Positions 35,101-46,849 of a stretch of 64,000 bases of DNA are shown here, piece by piece; position 1 is the stretch's first letter; every line of letters starts with the position of its first letter. This DNA is from Suillus spraguei (lineage: Eukaryota > Basidiomycota > Agaricomycetes > Boletales > Suillaceae): positions 186,001 to 250,000 of the forward strand of contig JABCPU010000048.1 of assembly GCA_016800925.1 (NCBI GenBank), written 5' to 3'. The position numbers were made by a program, and so were the translations under genes. The notes below the pieces were generated by a model, which did no database searches, was not told the origin of the DNA, and saw only the letters and a list, made by a program, of their open reading frames with translations.

Positions 35101-36157
35101 AGAAGACGAAATCCAATCCTCGTGCCAAGGACAAATACCTGGAAAACAGCTCTAACGTGCTCATGGATTTACGCAAAGCAGCCTCACATCCTATGTTGTT
35201 CCGCAAGTTGTTCGATGATCAGGCGTTGACTTCAATAGCCAAACAACTCCTTAAGGAGCCGGAATTCAAGAAGCGAGGCGCCGTCTTTGAGTATATCAAG
35301 GAGGATATGGAAGTTATGACCGACGCAGAGCTTCAGTTTTTCTGCCAGGGCTATAAGGTTAGAGCTAACCTACTTTGTTGATGTGGATGCGCTGTACTCA
35401 CGTTCCGCAGTCGACGCGAAAGTTTCTCCAGGATCAAAACTGCTATCTTAACGCTGGAAAGATATCTGTTCTATTGCGGTTGCTCGATGACTATAGGAGG
35501 GCGGACCGAAAGATTCTAATATTCTCTCAGGTTCGTCCCTATAACTCCAATAAGATGTTTTTAACCTCACAATCCTCCTATAGTTTACACAGATACTAGA
35601 CATTCTTCAAGCGATTTTGAAGCTCAAGGACATTAAATATCTAATTCTGACCGGCTCCACTGCCGTAGATGTGCGGCAAACGCTTGTGGATGAGTTCACC
35701 GAAGATGCGTCGATACCTGTATTCCTCCTGTCAACGAAGGCGGGTGGTATGGGTATCAACTTGACAGCTGCAAGCGTCGTTGTCATGTAAGTAATCTACA
35801 TCGTCATTGTACACGGGACATTTTCTCATCCTCCGAAGGTTCGACCAGGACTTTAATCCTCACAATGATCGGCAGGCACAAGACCGTGCTTATCGCATTG
35901 GCCAGAAGCGAGATGTAGATGTCGTGAAGCTCATCAGTCGCGGGACAATTGAAGAAGATATGCTCAGACTTGGGGAGACTAAACTGGCCCTCGACGAAGC
36001 AGTGGCAGGTGAAAGTGAGGAAGTCGATGGCGACAAGGGGGCCAGCAGACAGGAAAAGGAGGTTAAGAAGTCACTCATGGGCCAGTTGAGGAGGCAATTG
36101 GAAAGGCAAGATGGGGCTTCCACCGGACCTGGACAAATACCCATGCCGTCCTCTTGA
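32137..36157 (+). CDS. FUN30: SNF2-family chromatin remodeller, Fun30/SMARCAD1/Etl1 type (apparent 1-bp frameshift)
   Basis: It starts at ATG 32137 ([14 protein letters not shown]), with an intron to about 32231. A long Ser/Pro-rich N-terminus precedes a CUE-like helix ([19 protein letters not shown]), a helix-hairpin-type stretch ([19 protein letters not shown]) and the ATPase. Helicase motifs: I DEMGLGKT (across an intron), [45 protein letters not shown] and the N-terminal CUE region point to Fun30, which slides or edits nucleosomes in heterochromatin silencing and DNA end resection. Introns are many; one at 34867-34919 uses a GC donor. At GGGG 34351-34354 the reading shifts by one base between motifs Ia and II with no intron to explain it. 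This is either a sequence error or a disabling mutation. Confidence 0.9.
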
Positions 36158-36266
36158 TGATTATCAATCATGATCTGTTGCTTTTGCATTCGCTAGTGTT
36201 GTTTGCTTATTGTTTACCATCTTGATTATAGTATGGTATGTAGATATTGATAGAGTTTTCGAGTAA

Positions 36267-36999
36267 TTAATTGAAAACTGGCAGTCCACGAACGAGACGG
36301 TCGACACTAGCGCGGAAATAATCGTTGTCGATGCCCTGAGAACGAGAATCCATGGGGACGAGAGCGTTGCGGACAACATATTCAACGAAAGGGCCATTAT
36401 AAATTTGACGGAGTACGAAGCGAAGACCGTCAGTAACCGCATCACTCAACATGACGAACTTGTAGCCAGATACGGTCTCATACAAGTGGAGCCTGTATGA
36501 TGATGTGCGGTAGCTGGTAAACTGTTCATCTCTTTATATGATCAGCTGAGGATTAGGTGGGATAAGCAGGTAATACACACCTTCCCGAGATCTTTTTGAC
36601 CATGTTCCTAAGTGATAGGACGACACCATATACTAGCTTCGCCTCTTCATCAAAAGGGAGGGTATTCGATCTTGCATGCTCAGCTGGATTTGGTAGAGGT
36701 GTTACAGGATCCTCGCCCACAGCGATAACCAATCCTGATGTTGAAGACAAGGTATTTCGGGGACTGCTAAATGCGGATGGGGTAGGAGCGGTACTGTCTG
36801 TTGCAAGCGGAGAGATAGCTTGGGAGACGGCGTTTAAGATGCCTCCTCCTTCTCCAGCTCGCTTTGGCTGCTTTGTTCGGTGCCAATCCTGATAGTAAAC
36901 ACACGCACAATGTCTGGCTCAACGGTTGGACATCATGTTCTATTGACCAGCCAGCCAATCTGCTCACCTATCGTAGATATATAAGCTATAAATCGTCAT
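36267..36999 (-). CDS. BET5: TRAPP complex subunit BET5 (TRAPPC1, sybindin fold)
   Basis: Three exons on the minus strand (36999-36968, 36913-36581, 36531-36267) total 630 bp, giving 209 residues. It starts MTIYSLYIYDRHCACVYYQD, the conserved sybindin first strand. The C-terminus has DEEAKLVYGVVLSLRNMVKK, FTSYRTSSYRLHLYETVSGY, GLRFVLRQIYNGPFVEYVV and a final FRASVDRLVRGL helix. BET5 is a core subunit of the TRAPP guanine-nucleotide exchange complex for Ypt1 in ER-to-Golgi traffic. A Ser/Pro loop of about 60 residues between strands 2 and 3 makes it longer than mammalian TRAPPC1. It is convergent with the Fun30-like gene, about 110 bp apart. Confidence 0.92.
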
Positions 37000-37147
37000 T
37001 GTGCAAGCTACCAGTGTCGCTTGAGCTTCGAAGCTCTCCCGACAATATGTAAAGCATCATATTTCCCACGATCTATCTTATCAAGAATGACCTGCATTCC
37101 ATTGTCCAAGTCTCATGACGCCTAGCTACGGTATCTAGTACGGCTAT

Positions 37148-38234
37148 CTATACTGCAATCTCCTTGGCATCACTGTAAAGCGGGATTTCACCAAATTTAC
37201 CATCCACCTGGAGAGCAGATAGCCGTTTGGTAGCCTCGTAGGACGGCGCAGCATCAGTGGGAGGCGCGATATACTAGTACAACGTCAGACATGTATCACA
37301 AAAAATCAACTGCATCATTACCGGAGGTAAACTCTCGAGTTCAAAGCTGCTAGATGGCGCAGGGAAGGAGACAGCCAGGATCTAAAAGGAGTCAAGTATG
37401 AAATTGACGTTGAGCAACTTGAATTAGCTTGTAGTTGGGAGGTAAGACTTACAATCCCATCCATAAACATGCCGGGCATGGTGACTTTCCAGATAGGAAT
37501 AGCCGCATAGGATGAAGCAGATCGGACATCATCCTTGGCCCAGCAATCAATCATCTTGTTTACTCGCACACGACCCTTTCCAGAATTCGTTTCAGTATAC
37601 GTATACCAAAGCGATAAAGAAACCAGATCAAAATCACCACATATTTCCAGATGGTAATTGGCAAAAACATGACGATCCAAACACCAACTGTGACACTGAG
37701 GGCTATGAGCCTAGCCTGCCAGACGATTTGATTCTGACGATCCTCGTTGATTTGTTCCAAGTCATCATCAAAATGATGAATGTAATCGTAGTAAGCCACA
37801 ATCGGAGCGATAAATGTCAAACTATAGTAGGATATCAAGAGATCAGAGAAAATTAGGGACAAAAAAGAGACTAGTTTACATTATAGCTGCAAACATCCAG
37901 GATCTTTCCAGTACTGGTTTGGAATACTGGGAAGCCATGCGCGTAATAGCACGTACACGAGTCTCCCACGTATGGGGAGAAACCTAGGTGCAAGTAATGA
38001 GCATCTATGAAGTTTCTACATATGAGTGGACCCACATAGTTTTGCAATCCGATAGGGAATAGGGGGGAGGCTGGGTATGCGATAGTTCCTATATAAGATG
38101 CCTTAGCTTTGACTCGGAGCAGATGATGAACTACATACCATTACCACCACCTCATTTTTCCTGGTCCTGGGGCTGGACCAGAGGGGCAATGCAGGTCGTA
38201 TCATGCCATCATACTTGGGAGGACTCAACGACAT
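37148..38234 (-). CDS. Two-pass membrane protein of unknown function
   Basis: Exons on the minus strand can be joined from the stop at 37150-37148 backwards: TDAAPSYEATKRLSALQVDG, an exon with FPAPSSSFELESLPP, NKMIDCWAKDDVRSASSYAA with WKVTMPGMFMDG, then two hydrophobic segments (FAAIILTFIAPIVAYYDYI and LIALSVTVGVWIVMFLPITI) after TWETRVRAITRMASQYSKPV. The 5' part is uncertain; a Met at 38234 is one option. The arrangement of two membrane spans followed by a soluble domain with a WKVTMPG motif resembles fungal conserved hypothetical proteins, but I know of no function. It lies about 150 bp upstream of the BET5 start on the same strand. Confidence 0.6.
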
Positions 38235-38747
38235 TTCAACGGAAGTCAGAACGAATAAGCAAGAGTGACGTTCAGGTAGCTGCAATAGACGATCCCACAA
38301 CAACTTGAATGAAGACTAGCTCGCGATCAATGAGACAGAGGAATAATAGCAAGACTGAGCCTGTCAATCCTGTTACAAGGCCTGCTTGTGAGTGAGAAAG
38401 GAATATAAAGGAGACAGATCCAGCTGTTGGGGTCAGAGTGAGTTTTGAAGAGCTGCACTGCGGCTGAGCGATGTAAATATAAGGCGATGTATGTCGTGAT
38501 GGGAGCAGTGCCGCAACGGAGTGGGGCCTTGTTACAAGTCAGTAGGACTAAGATTATCATGCATAGCAACGTGAAACAATCCGTATTCCACAAAAGGCAA
38601 TTGTTGATTGTCACATCGGATCTAGTCACGGAGAGTAAAACGTTCTATACTTATCCGACAGTACTGCTGTAGCAGCTCTTCAAGTTTTTGAGCTCATGGG
38701 GTAGTAAGCTCGTATTGACAATACTATCAAAATGATAGTTAGTGATC

Positions 38748-40234
38748 TCACATTTGCTTGGGCTTCGCTATAGGTAAACGGTAAATTGGCAAAGAGAAAT
38801 ACTTTCGCGTTTCACCCCATCTTTCTTCATCTTTTTGGGCGCTCACATCCACATCACTCCAGACAACATCTGCTCCAGCATCAGCAAGGTGCAGTTCCGA
38901 CAACCGAGTATACACATCATAAAATAGCGCATCTGTAGATATGTTGAGGTCGTAGAAATGCAGAATTTGAGCACAAACGCACTGGTTGCGCCCAGGCCGT
39001 TGAAGAAGCTGAACCTCGATTCGGGACTCGCTAGCAGTTGTTGTAAGTGTTTGAAAAAATTATGGAGTTCTTAACGAGAAATCATCAACATCGATGTCCA
39101 TTTTCTAACGATTGAGGCAGTAACTCACCGCTATAGTTTTCTGAGAAGGTGTCCGTATAGATGATGTCAAATTTTCCAAATCCTTGGAGGGCCTCACTCG
39201 CAATGCAGTCTTGCCACTTGCCCTCCAAAATGCTCACTCCCTTTTTGTCGTACCACCCTTGTTCTTTCATATGTGCGAGAACGTCACGATGAGGCTCTAT
39301 AATCACATGTAATGCAGGGGGTGTGCTGAGGTTTTGGAAGAAATTGTCGATCTATGTCATCGTCAGAAGAATGTGCTGTTTGACTCAGCACGGTCGGTCC
39401 TCACTATACCAAGACCAAACCCGACATTGAGGACTTTCAACCCTATATCTTTCTTTCCGTGATCGATGCATAATTTCTGCACAGTTTTCTGCACTGATTT
39501 CGGAACCACCTCATTCGACATCACGGTCATACATCACTCAAGGGGCTGCACTCACTGATCTCCCGTTCCCATCCCATCATAACGCCCACTTCTTGGCCAT
39601 CGTCGAGGTCCAGCAAGCAAATATCCTGGCCATGGGCATCTTGAGTGTAGCGTAACTTAGATGACAAAAAGGCGTCTGTGGATGCAACAGCAGAGTTGTC
39701 CACGTCCCGAAGCACAAATGACGACGGGGTGGGGTTCAAGAGTGTCTGAGATGAAAGCAAGTTCAAAAGCAACTCTGGGGACATCTATGAGCACTCATCC
39801 AGAGTGAAGCCCAAAATACTTAGTACCTGAACGAATGCCTGCGTCGCGGATTAGGTTGTAACACGCTACATTGTTGAGCGACAATGCAATATCACCAGCA
39901 GTATTCTGCAAGTTGTCGACTACACCCTCGATTTAGTAGGAAGCATCACTTGAGTGGCATCTTTCGCACCTGCGTTCCAGACGGCGCCCTCCTCGATGAG
40001 TAACTTTACGAGCTGCTCGTTTTCGACGTAGGCAGCAGCATGCAGAGCTGAAGTACCTTCATCGTCTTGATACCACACTGGCGCTCCTGCGTCTATCAAA
40101 TCTTGCATGTTTGAGATCGGTTCTTTCTCCAAGATAGCCTGGATAAGTGTCGTCCCCAACTCAGTCAGCGCGATGATCTCGGGGTCGTCGACATCGTCAA
40201 TAATCTCAAAGTCGTCCTCGAATGTCTCACTCAT
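38748..40234 (-). CDS. RMT2: Protein arginine N-methyltransferase 2 (Rmt2) with ankyrin repeats
   Basis: Seven exons on the minus strand (40234-39970, 39919-39827, 39774-39556, 39493-39405, 39351-39129, 39069-38983, 38932-38748) total 1161 bp, giving 386 residues. The N-terminus has ankyrin-like helices (EGTSALHAAAYVENEQLVKL, NTAGDIALSLNN). The methyltransferase part carries SAM motif I VLNVGFGLGI, then HVIIEPHRDVLAHM, ILEGKWQD and FDIIYTDTFSE. The C-terminus reads FFNGLGATNALFYDVYT and VVWSDVDVS. Rmt2 makes delta-N-methylarginine, classically on ribosomal protein L12 (Rpl12). The 386 residues compare with about 412 in yeast. It is divergent from the F-box gene, with 227 bp between starts. 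Confidence 0.94.
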
Positions 40235-40461
40235 TGAGATGAAGTACGCTTCCAGACTCTCCGTGGTAAGACTCAGAGAGGTCAAACCGCTTGCAAGATG
40301 ATGTGGTAGCAAAGTAGTATTGCTCCATAGGTCGATCAGATATAATTTAGAGATTCGCCGGAGATAAGATGAATCAGACAATCAAAAATAAATACATACA
40401 ATGCTTAGTAAACTCGGTTGAGTTCGACCCAGTGTAGGGCTACTTGATACAGTACCGTATC

Positions 40462-42148
40462 ATGCATATCTGTCTCTTGCCCCCAGAAATTTTGCTTCAC
40501 ATTTTCGCTATCTATAATAAAGGCTATGGGCTACTGGGCTCTCACGTTACACTTGCATTTCTGGCAAGGACCTGTAAGACCTTCAAGGAGCCTGCACTCG
40601 ACATTCTTTGGCAAGACATAGATGGATTGGAGCCACTCATTTCATGTATCGTTGCATGCCTCCCAGAAGGCATCAGTCAAAAAAATGCACGAGGAATGTT
40701 GGTGAGCGAAAATTCAAAGACCTACACGTCGATCGCTCAAAGTTATCAAATAGATGCTCCAAAGACCTCTCTTAAATAGAGAGTGGAGGCTTATCAATCG
40801 ATATGCACAACGTATCCACTCCTTGAGGGTCTCCACCAGTGATCTAGACATAATAGACGATCGGGTCGTGCAGGCGCTAATTTCTGCGCCATCACCGCTG
40901 TTGCCGAACCTCCGTAGTTTGTCTTGGTGTGATGGCCGAGAATGCTTCGTTCCATTGTTACGCACACTCCTTAGGCCAACTCTTACATGGCTGGAGCTTG
41001 ATAGTGGTTCTTCAAGCTGCCACTCTTTTGCAAAGGCTGCCCTGTTTGCTTCCCTCGGAGCTCGATGTCCATGCGTTCGGGAACTCGTGTGCTTTTATGG
41101 CGGTGTGGATACTGATGAAATTACAGATGCAATGTGTGAAGCCTTATGTGGCTTGAAGGAGCTCGTCCGTCTTGAAACAGATGTTTTTAACACACGAGCA
41201 CTTCCTTATTTGGCCTCTCTACCGTCGTTGGGATATCTACATTTCGTCCTATCGGTACACAACGCTGGCGAGCCACAACCTAACTGTGTCTCAACATTCT
41301 CCTCTCATTTCGACCAAGTACGCTTCACTATACCGTCACCTTTCGTTCTTAGCCAATGTCTCAACAACATCCGTTTTCTCTCCTGTCGATCGGTGACGGT
41401 GTGCGTGGATTACGATGACACTCCGTACGATCCACTGGATGCTATAGACCTCCTAAGCTCCTTCTCGAAGTGCTTCTCTCCTGCTCTTGAGAACATCCAT
41501 TTCGACTTCAATTTCCCGTTCGACAGCATTGTTGAAGAAGACATACTTGCTGATCCCATCTTCGCACTTCACTTTGATGCGATCGTTCCATTATTGTCAT
41601 TTAGTCACTTGACAGACTTAGACCTCGACTGGATTTGTGTTTCGATCATTGATGATGCGTCACTCAAGACAATGGCGCAATCATGGCCACACCTCGAGAA
41701 TTTTCGGTTTGGAAGTTCGGCTCGTTGGCTCGTTCCGCCATCTCTCACCTTTGTAGGACTTGTCTACCTCATACATCATTGCCGGCGCTTGCGCAAAATT
41801 GCAATGCCCTTTTGCGCATGTCCAGTGGACACCAACAACGAGCCTTTTTCTGAAACCATTCCCAATGAGAAGGTCACAACACTTTTTGTGGGGGTTTCTC
41901 CAATCGTTGATCCCATCTTGGTGGCTTGTCAACTGCATACATTGCTGCCCAAGTTGACCTCTGTGGGGCTCTCGGACTTTGATGCTAAGTTCTTCGTGCC
42001 GCCGCCGTTTGAACATTTTGAGGATGAATGGAGGAGGGTGAATGATTTCCTCAGGGTACTTTTCACAAACGCAAAGATGAAAAGGAAGAAGGGCCAGGCG
42101 CCGCTAGTCCATGTTGCAGACCCGACGGACCCTGGACACGGTGCGTGA
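40462..42148 (+). CDS. F-box protein with degenerate leucine-rich repeats
   Basis: Two exons (40462-40701, 40754-42148). The first encodes an N-terminal F-box (ICLLPPEILLHIFAI, FLARTCKTFKEPALDILW). The second carries irregular LRR-like strands (LLPNLRSLSW, LTWLELDSG, LKELVRLETDVF, YLASLPSLGYLHF, LSFSHLTDLDLDWI). This is the common Agaricomycete F-box/LRR family, expected to link substrates to an SCF ubiquitin ligase through Skp1; the substrate is unknown. An upstream in-frame Met at 40444 is an alternative start. Parts of its C-terminal coding sequence recur, decayed, at 42560-42640 and 45630-45960. Confidence 0.85.
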
Positions 42149-43106
42149 TGACTTGGATATCTACAGGTATGTACTGTGAAATTATACATCTGTAACGGTC
42201 TACCCAATGTCTACAATTTAGTTCTCGCCAATTGGAAACTTTGTTTTCTGTGTGTGTGCAGGTATAGATAGAAATACAACTGTAACTGTATTGTCAAGGT
42301 GAGATCTTGATTCTCTGAGATGACGGTCGAGACTGAATCTCTTCGTAACTGGAACAGATCTGATACGAAGAGGTCATAGAAGAGCTCCCAAGTAAATGAA
42401 GCAAAGAGGCGGCGATTGTTGCAGGGTTGTACTGATGCACATTTTTTCTCCAGTGTCACGGTCTAGCATCTGAGAAGGGCTGATTATCTTACTCGTACTC
42501 ATTATATGGTCTTTTAAGTTTGCGGAGTTCTACCTGTCATACCTATGACGTGGTTGCCTCACCGCGCTGTCGTTTAATCACTTAATAGACTTAGACCTCA
42601 ATGGGATATGTGCTTCGGCTGTCGACGACGCTTCACTTAAAATTCTGGCCTTAGCTCGAGGATCCCCAACGTTCTTGTTTCCATGCTTCGTGCACCAGTT
42701 TAGCCCGCCTCCCTGTACATGGATTCCCACTAAAACGACGCTGTAGGCTATTCACACGACCCGCCCATTCGCGCAGCACCCCCACTTCAACTTGAAGTAC
42801 GAGGGCATGGATCCCGCTCTTTCGTAGTCGAACATGATGAAATCATACAACTGCCTGACAACTTGTCCACAGCGCATTTAGATCTTAGGTGAACATCGCG
42901 TCCTTTCTCAATTATTGTTCGCCAAGTAATCTCATAGAGGATAGAACAATCTGCCAGCTCGCAAGTGCTTTCAGGCTAATGCCGCAAGACCTCTCTGTAT
43001 ATTCTCCAAATAAAGCAAAACCAATTCACCGCCTGACCACCCAAGGTTTGCCTCCGCCGCCACCAGAGTCCTCATCCACCACTAATAGTCGATCATACAC
43101 TCACTA
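42149..43106. other. Region downstream of the F-box gene holding a decayed F-box fragment
   Basis: At 42575-42650 the sequence CACTTAATAGACTTAGACCT and what follows closely match the F-box gene at about 41610-41685 (LTDLDLDWICVS), with stops and indels. Beyond 42650 the match fades. Around 43040-43080 a CTCCGCCGCCACCAGAGTCC block recurs downstream of the third secreted-protein gene (near 47540), marking a duplicated unit. No intact gene is present. Confidence 0.6.
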
Positions 43107-43107
43107 C

Positions 43108-43348
43108 TTACACTAACTGACGCAAAAAAGGATGTCCTATCACACCGGTGGGTTATGTGGTTAAATCCATGGCGCAAACTACTCACGCAACCGATGCAGC
43201 TACTGCAGTGGCCTTGTGATGTACAAAACGTAGGACATTTCCCAGTGTTAGCATTGGTGGCAGAAACTGATGTGTCAGAGACAGTAGGCGCAGCAGATAT
43301 TGATACTGTCAAAATAGCAGCAACAGCGAGGACACATGGGAAGCGCAT
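43108..43348 (-). CDS. Small secreted cysteine-rich protein, copy 1
   Basis: The minus-strand ATG at 43348 opens a signal peptide (MRFPCVLAVAAILTVSISAA) and a short mature part ending CPTFCTSQGHCSSCIGC (CX3CX5CX2CX2C). A GTGAGT donor follows directly; splicing to the AG at 43117-43118 gives a two-residue end (Leu-Val) and stop at 43108-43110, for about 56 residues. Unspliced it would read 88 residues. Two related genes lie at 46142-46374 and 47627-47889 with the same signal peptide, cysteine spacing and intron position. Such small secreted proteins are a feature of mushroom genomes, but I know of no function. No TATA box is obvious at the position seen in copies 2 and 3. Confidence 0.7.
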
Positions 43349-44069
43349 TGTTGTTTATGTGTATGTAAAAGGGGATATAATTTTAAAGGAGATAGTAAGA
43401 AGACGCCTTGCTTTGTGGGGTGAAGAAAGAAACCGGTGTCCACCCGAAATGTTCTTTCGATTAGTTGATATTTGCAAAGACTGCAATGCCAGTAGATTGC
43501 CACGACCTTGTGAAACAAGGTCTATCAGCGATTTGATATACCGCCTTGCGAATACGGTCAATGCCAGCAGCAGATTTGGCAAATCCTCCTGCTTGAGTAT
43601 ATCATCATGTTAGCTTAGACAGCTGTTCGAGTTTCTGGAGTTCTGCCGGGTTCTGCCTCCGACGTATGTCGCTCATACCATGCCAGCAGAAAGGTCTTAG
43701 AAGATCGAAAGGCCTAGTGTTGCCGTGGAACGGATCAAGTCAAACAGAGATGGAAATTTTGATACAGTTGGATACTTACGAGTTGTGACGAATGACAATA
43801 AATAATCCCTCGTTTGATTTGGGAGTTCGGGATTGACGCAGACTGGTGACGTAGGATAGTATTGAGCATTTACACAAACTTGGGAGATTCGAGTTGAAAC
43901 GTCGTCTTCGAAGCGAGTTAAAGTTGAACTCACCTCGACAGCGGCACTAGGCCCTTCGAACAAGATGAATTTTCATGTAGGGCTGGACGGTAGTGTTGGC
44001 AATTGCCAGGTGGCAACTGCCGGCAGTAGGTTGACTGCAGAAGTCGGTCAACGTGAATCTTATTTGTAC
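43349..44069. other. Duplicated upstream region of secreted-protein copy 1
   Basis: About 720 bp without an intact gene. Between 43395 and 43700 it matches, with gaps, the regions upstream of copies 2 and 3: a GAAGACGCCTTGCTTT block, GATATTTGCAAAGACTGCAA, and CGGTCAATGCCAGCAGCAGA, the latter recurring at 46775-46800. The duplication units therefore include promoters as well as genes. Confidence 0.6.
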
Positions 44070-44071
44070 TA

Positions 44072-44721
44072 CTATCGTTGGGCCAGAGTTGCAAAATGGT
44101 AGAGAGTTGCAAAACACCTCATAGCACAAAACACAACACATTCTAAACCTCCAACTCTTGGAAATGAGACCTTTTATTATCGATCTATAGTACTGTATTT
44201 TTTGTTTTAAAAAGAAAATACGATGAATGCCCTCGGCATCAAGATTATCCCCCCAAGTCACATGCTTTCATGTAAAACAATCAAGGGAAGTGTAAACCCC
44301 AGCCAAAAAAAGTCTCCTTTTTTCCAGGAACCTTTTATACTAGTCCTCACCTCCTCCATATTTTTATAATATGATTAGAGCAGAGTTGCTGTTGTTATCG
44401 ACGATGTAATCACGGCGTGACATTCGTGAGCGGAGTACTAATTCTTATTTTTCAACGCTGCTGAGAATTTTGGTCAGATCATCGGAGTTCAAACGTGCCA
44501 CCGTGACAGAATGTGACACCTGCGCCAACACACCTGTGGGAAGTTTAGAGTCGGCATCCTTCTGGCAGTATCATTTTTGCATATTTATTTCTTCTGTGAA
44601 CTGGAGCTCCATTCTGACACACGTAGTTACAGTTCCATATATTTTTCTCATCTTAATGTCTAGCAAAAAATGAGTTATGAAAATGAGGTCGTCAGATTTT
44701 GCAACTCTGGCCCAACGATAG
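44072..44721. mobile_element. 650-bp inverted-repeat element flanked by TA (MITE-like, Tc1/mariner-style ends)
   Basis: Bases 44072-44097 (CTATCGTTGGGCCAGAGTTG, continuing CAAAAT) are exactly repeated in inverse orientation at 44696-44721. TA occurs immediately outside both arms (44070-44071 and 44722-44723), consistent with a TA target duplication. The interior has no transposase I can recognise, so it would be non-autonomous. Confidence 0.75.
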
Positions 44722-44792
44722 TATGACTCTATGAGCAAATAATAAATGCCCGATATTAAAAAAATTGTGTCTGGGCTTCTGTACATGTCAGA

Positions 44793-45560
44793 ATGTCGGT
44801 GACAAAGTTCAAACGTTGTCCCGTTCGAAAAATGATCACCGATCACTTGATCCAACTCCAAATTCTTCCAATTGCTATTCTTATCAATGCAACAAAACTT
44901 CAACATGTATTCTTGATATTGCCAAACAATGGCGATGGAGCAAACCAGCTTGCGAAAATGCTCGTCGCTGACTTGAAAGAGTACCACAAATGTTCTGGGT
45001 ATCTTCCGGGGGCCAAGCTGATGCGCTCGAAACTCTCCCAGTTAGTGCCGAACGCTGTCCATTGAAGGTATTCGCAATCGTAACCCACTCAATTGTGCCT
45101 CATGGTACCGATGTCGAGCGTTATTTCTTGGGTCTGGGTGGGGTACAATCTGTAAAGCGCTGTAACCTATCAGTTCAGACTTTCGAGTCACTTAGCAAGC
45201 TCCGAGCAAGCTACACCAATTTCTTGCACGAGGTGGATCACGAAACCGGCAAGCCAGCACGTCACAAACATGCCCATATGCACACTCAGCCAGAACAAGC
45301 TCGGATGACGAATTTCTTGCAGGTCCAGAGTCGATGACGGAACTGCTTGAACAATTAACAGGTTTGAAAACGAGGCTCTACTAGTAGAATCAAAGGTGCT
45401 GGCGAAGTCTCAGATATCATCGAAGGAGGTATTATTGACTGGAACGAGCTAGAGAAAGTTGATAAGGGAATTACATCTGCAGGATTCATTGAAGAGATTG
45501 ACATGATTGGCTGTGGTCCGTGGGTCACAAGGCATGAAGGCAGTCTGGACCATCGATGCA
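44793..45560 (+). pseudogene. hAT-type transposase remnant (C-terminal dimerisation region)
   Basis: Plus-strand frames give KLQHVFLILPNNGDGANQLA, then CPLKVFAIVTHSIVPHGTDV, RYFLGLGGVQSVKRCNLSV, LSKLRASYTNFLHEVDHETG and KHAHMHTQPEQ, then after another frame change IDWNELEKVDKGITSAGFIE. This order is that of the C-terminal, hAT-dimerisation part of fungal hAT transposases. The N-terminal BED finger and most of the catalytic domain are absent, and frames change near 45060 and 45340, so it is a fragment. The call rests on recalled family sequence. Confidence 0.65.
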
Positions 45561-45629
45561 CTGTTGTCGTCGGAGGTGTAGCGTCTATACAATAGCTTAG
45601 ATAATATTTTTGCTATGCTAGAACACGCC

Positions 45630-45965
45630 AAAACACTTTGTGTTTCAGCTGTCGATGACGCGTAATTTTTTAGATATCTATCTACCTCGTTTTGAGCTTC
45701 GACCTCTATCTTCCCATATCCGCCTCTGTTTAGTCGATTTTCACTGGGCGTGACGCCCCAGCCAAGGTGACACTACAATCCTGGTCTCAGCTCGAAATTT
45801 TCTATGGCTCTTCAAGTGGTTCATATGCCCATCTGCTGCATCGTATGCGAGCATCCCATCTTGATCCCGCCCTTCCTGTGCACAGATTTTCACAAGTGCG
45901 CCATAATTTGGGTTTACCCCTGGGCCCGCCCAGTTCGAACTTCGCATGACATCCAAGTACTCCAA
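45630..45965 (+). pseudogene. Decayed F-box/LRR paralogue fragment
   Basis: Between 45645 and 45670 TGTTTCAGCTGTCGATGACGCG matches 42612-42640 and, more loosely, the F-box gene near 41640. At 45780-45815 CTGGTCTCAGCTCGAAATTT resembles 41683-41705 of the intact gene. The order and spacing follow the intact gene, but stops and deletions are present. No protein can be made. Confidence 0.5.
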
Positions 45966-46141
45966 CTGCCAAAGGTAAGTACTAGGCTATGTAAATAGCA
46001 TCCCCAAAAAAAGCAGATAACATCCCGCTGCCTGATTACGCAAATTTCGCTTTCGACACTACTAAATTCCTTCGAATCCCGCCCCCAGTGGTCAACCATC
46101 CGATCGAGGCTCTATGCACGTCGCTATGAACTATACACTCG

Positions 46142-46374
46142 CTACTCGTGGCAGAACAGAACGAACTATTACGCTGGTGGGTCACGCAGTTAAATCCAGG
46201 ACACACACTACTCACGCAGAAGCCGCAACAGTCGCTACTTTTTGTGCAAAAGGAAGGACAATCATCCCCAGCATTAGCCTTACCGGCAGCTATTAATGAG
46301 TCAGCGACAGTAGGCATAGCAGATGTTGATACTATCAAGGCAGCAACGACGGCGAGGACGACGGAGACACGCAT
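46142..46374 (-). CDS. Small secreted cysteine-rich protein, copy 2
   Basis: The ATG at 46374 opens a signal peptide (MRVSVVLAVVAALIVSTSAM). The mature part ends in CPSFCTKSSDCCGFC, and a GTGAGT donor then starts at 46215. Using the AG at 46145-46146 gives an immediate TAG and about 53 residues; read unspliced the frame continues to 46036 (112 residues). A GCTTTATATA stretch at 46413-46422 is TATATAAAGC on the coding strand, a good TATA box about 40 bp upstream of the ATG. The cysteine pattern is as in copies 1 and 3, with the fourth cysteine shifted next to the third. Confidence 0.65.
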
Positions 46375-46849
46375 TGCGAATAAATCTGAGGGGGACGGTA
46401 GGAAGATGCCTTGCTTTATATACTGAATATTGGCGAAGGAAGACCTTATCCACCTGGAATCCCCTCATTCGAAGAATTGATATCTGCAATGCCAGCAGAC
46501 CGCCACCATCTTGTGAAGCACGGTCTTCCAGCAACTTGGCGTCGAACAACACATCGCCATTATCATCATAGATGCAAGACATATATATGAAATACGAATT
46601 ACATGTGTGCCAGAGTCATCATGGGCTTCTAAATAGATACAGAGCTAGCAGAATAAGATACAGGCCAATGCCGACTATTTACATACACGTGTACTCACCA
46701 AAATTAATGCAAACTTTGAATCTAATGGTCTCCTGCGGTGTCATAAATCGAACTGTGCCCGATATCTAGTGGGAATATGGTCAATGCCGGCAACAGATTG
46801 GGCATATCGTCCAGCCTGAGGAATGATCGTGCCGACTTAAACAGCAGCG

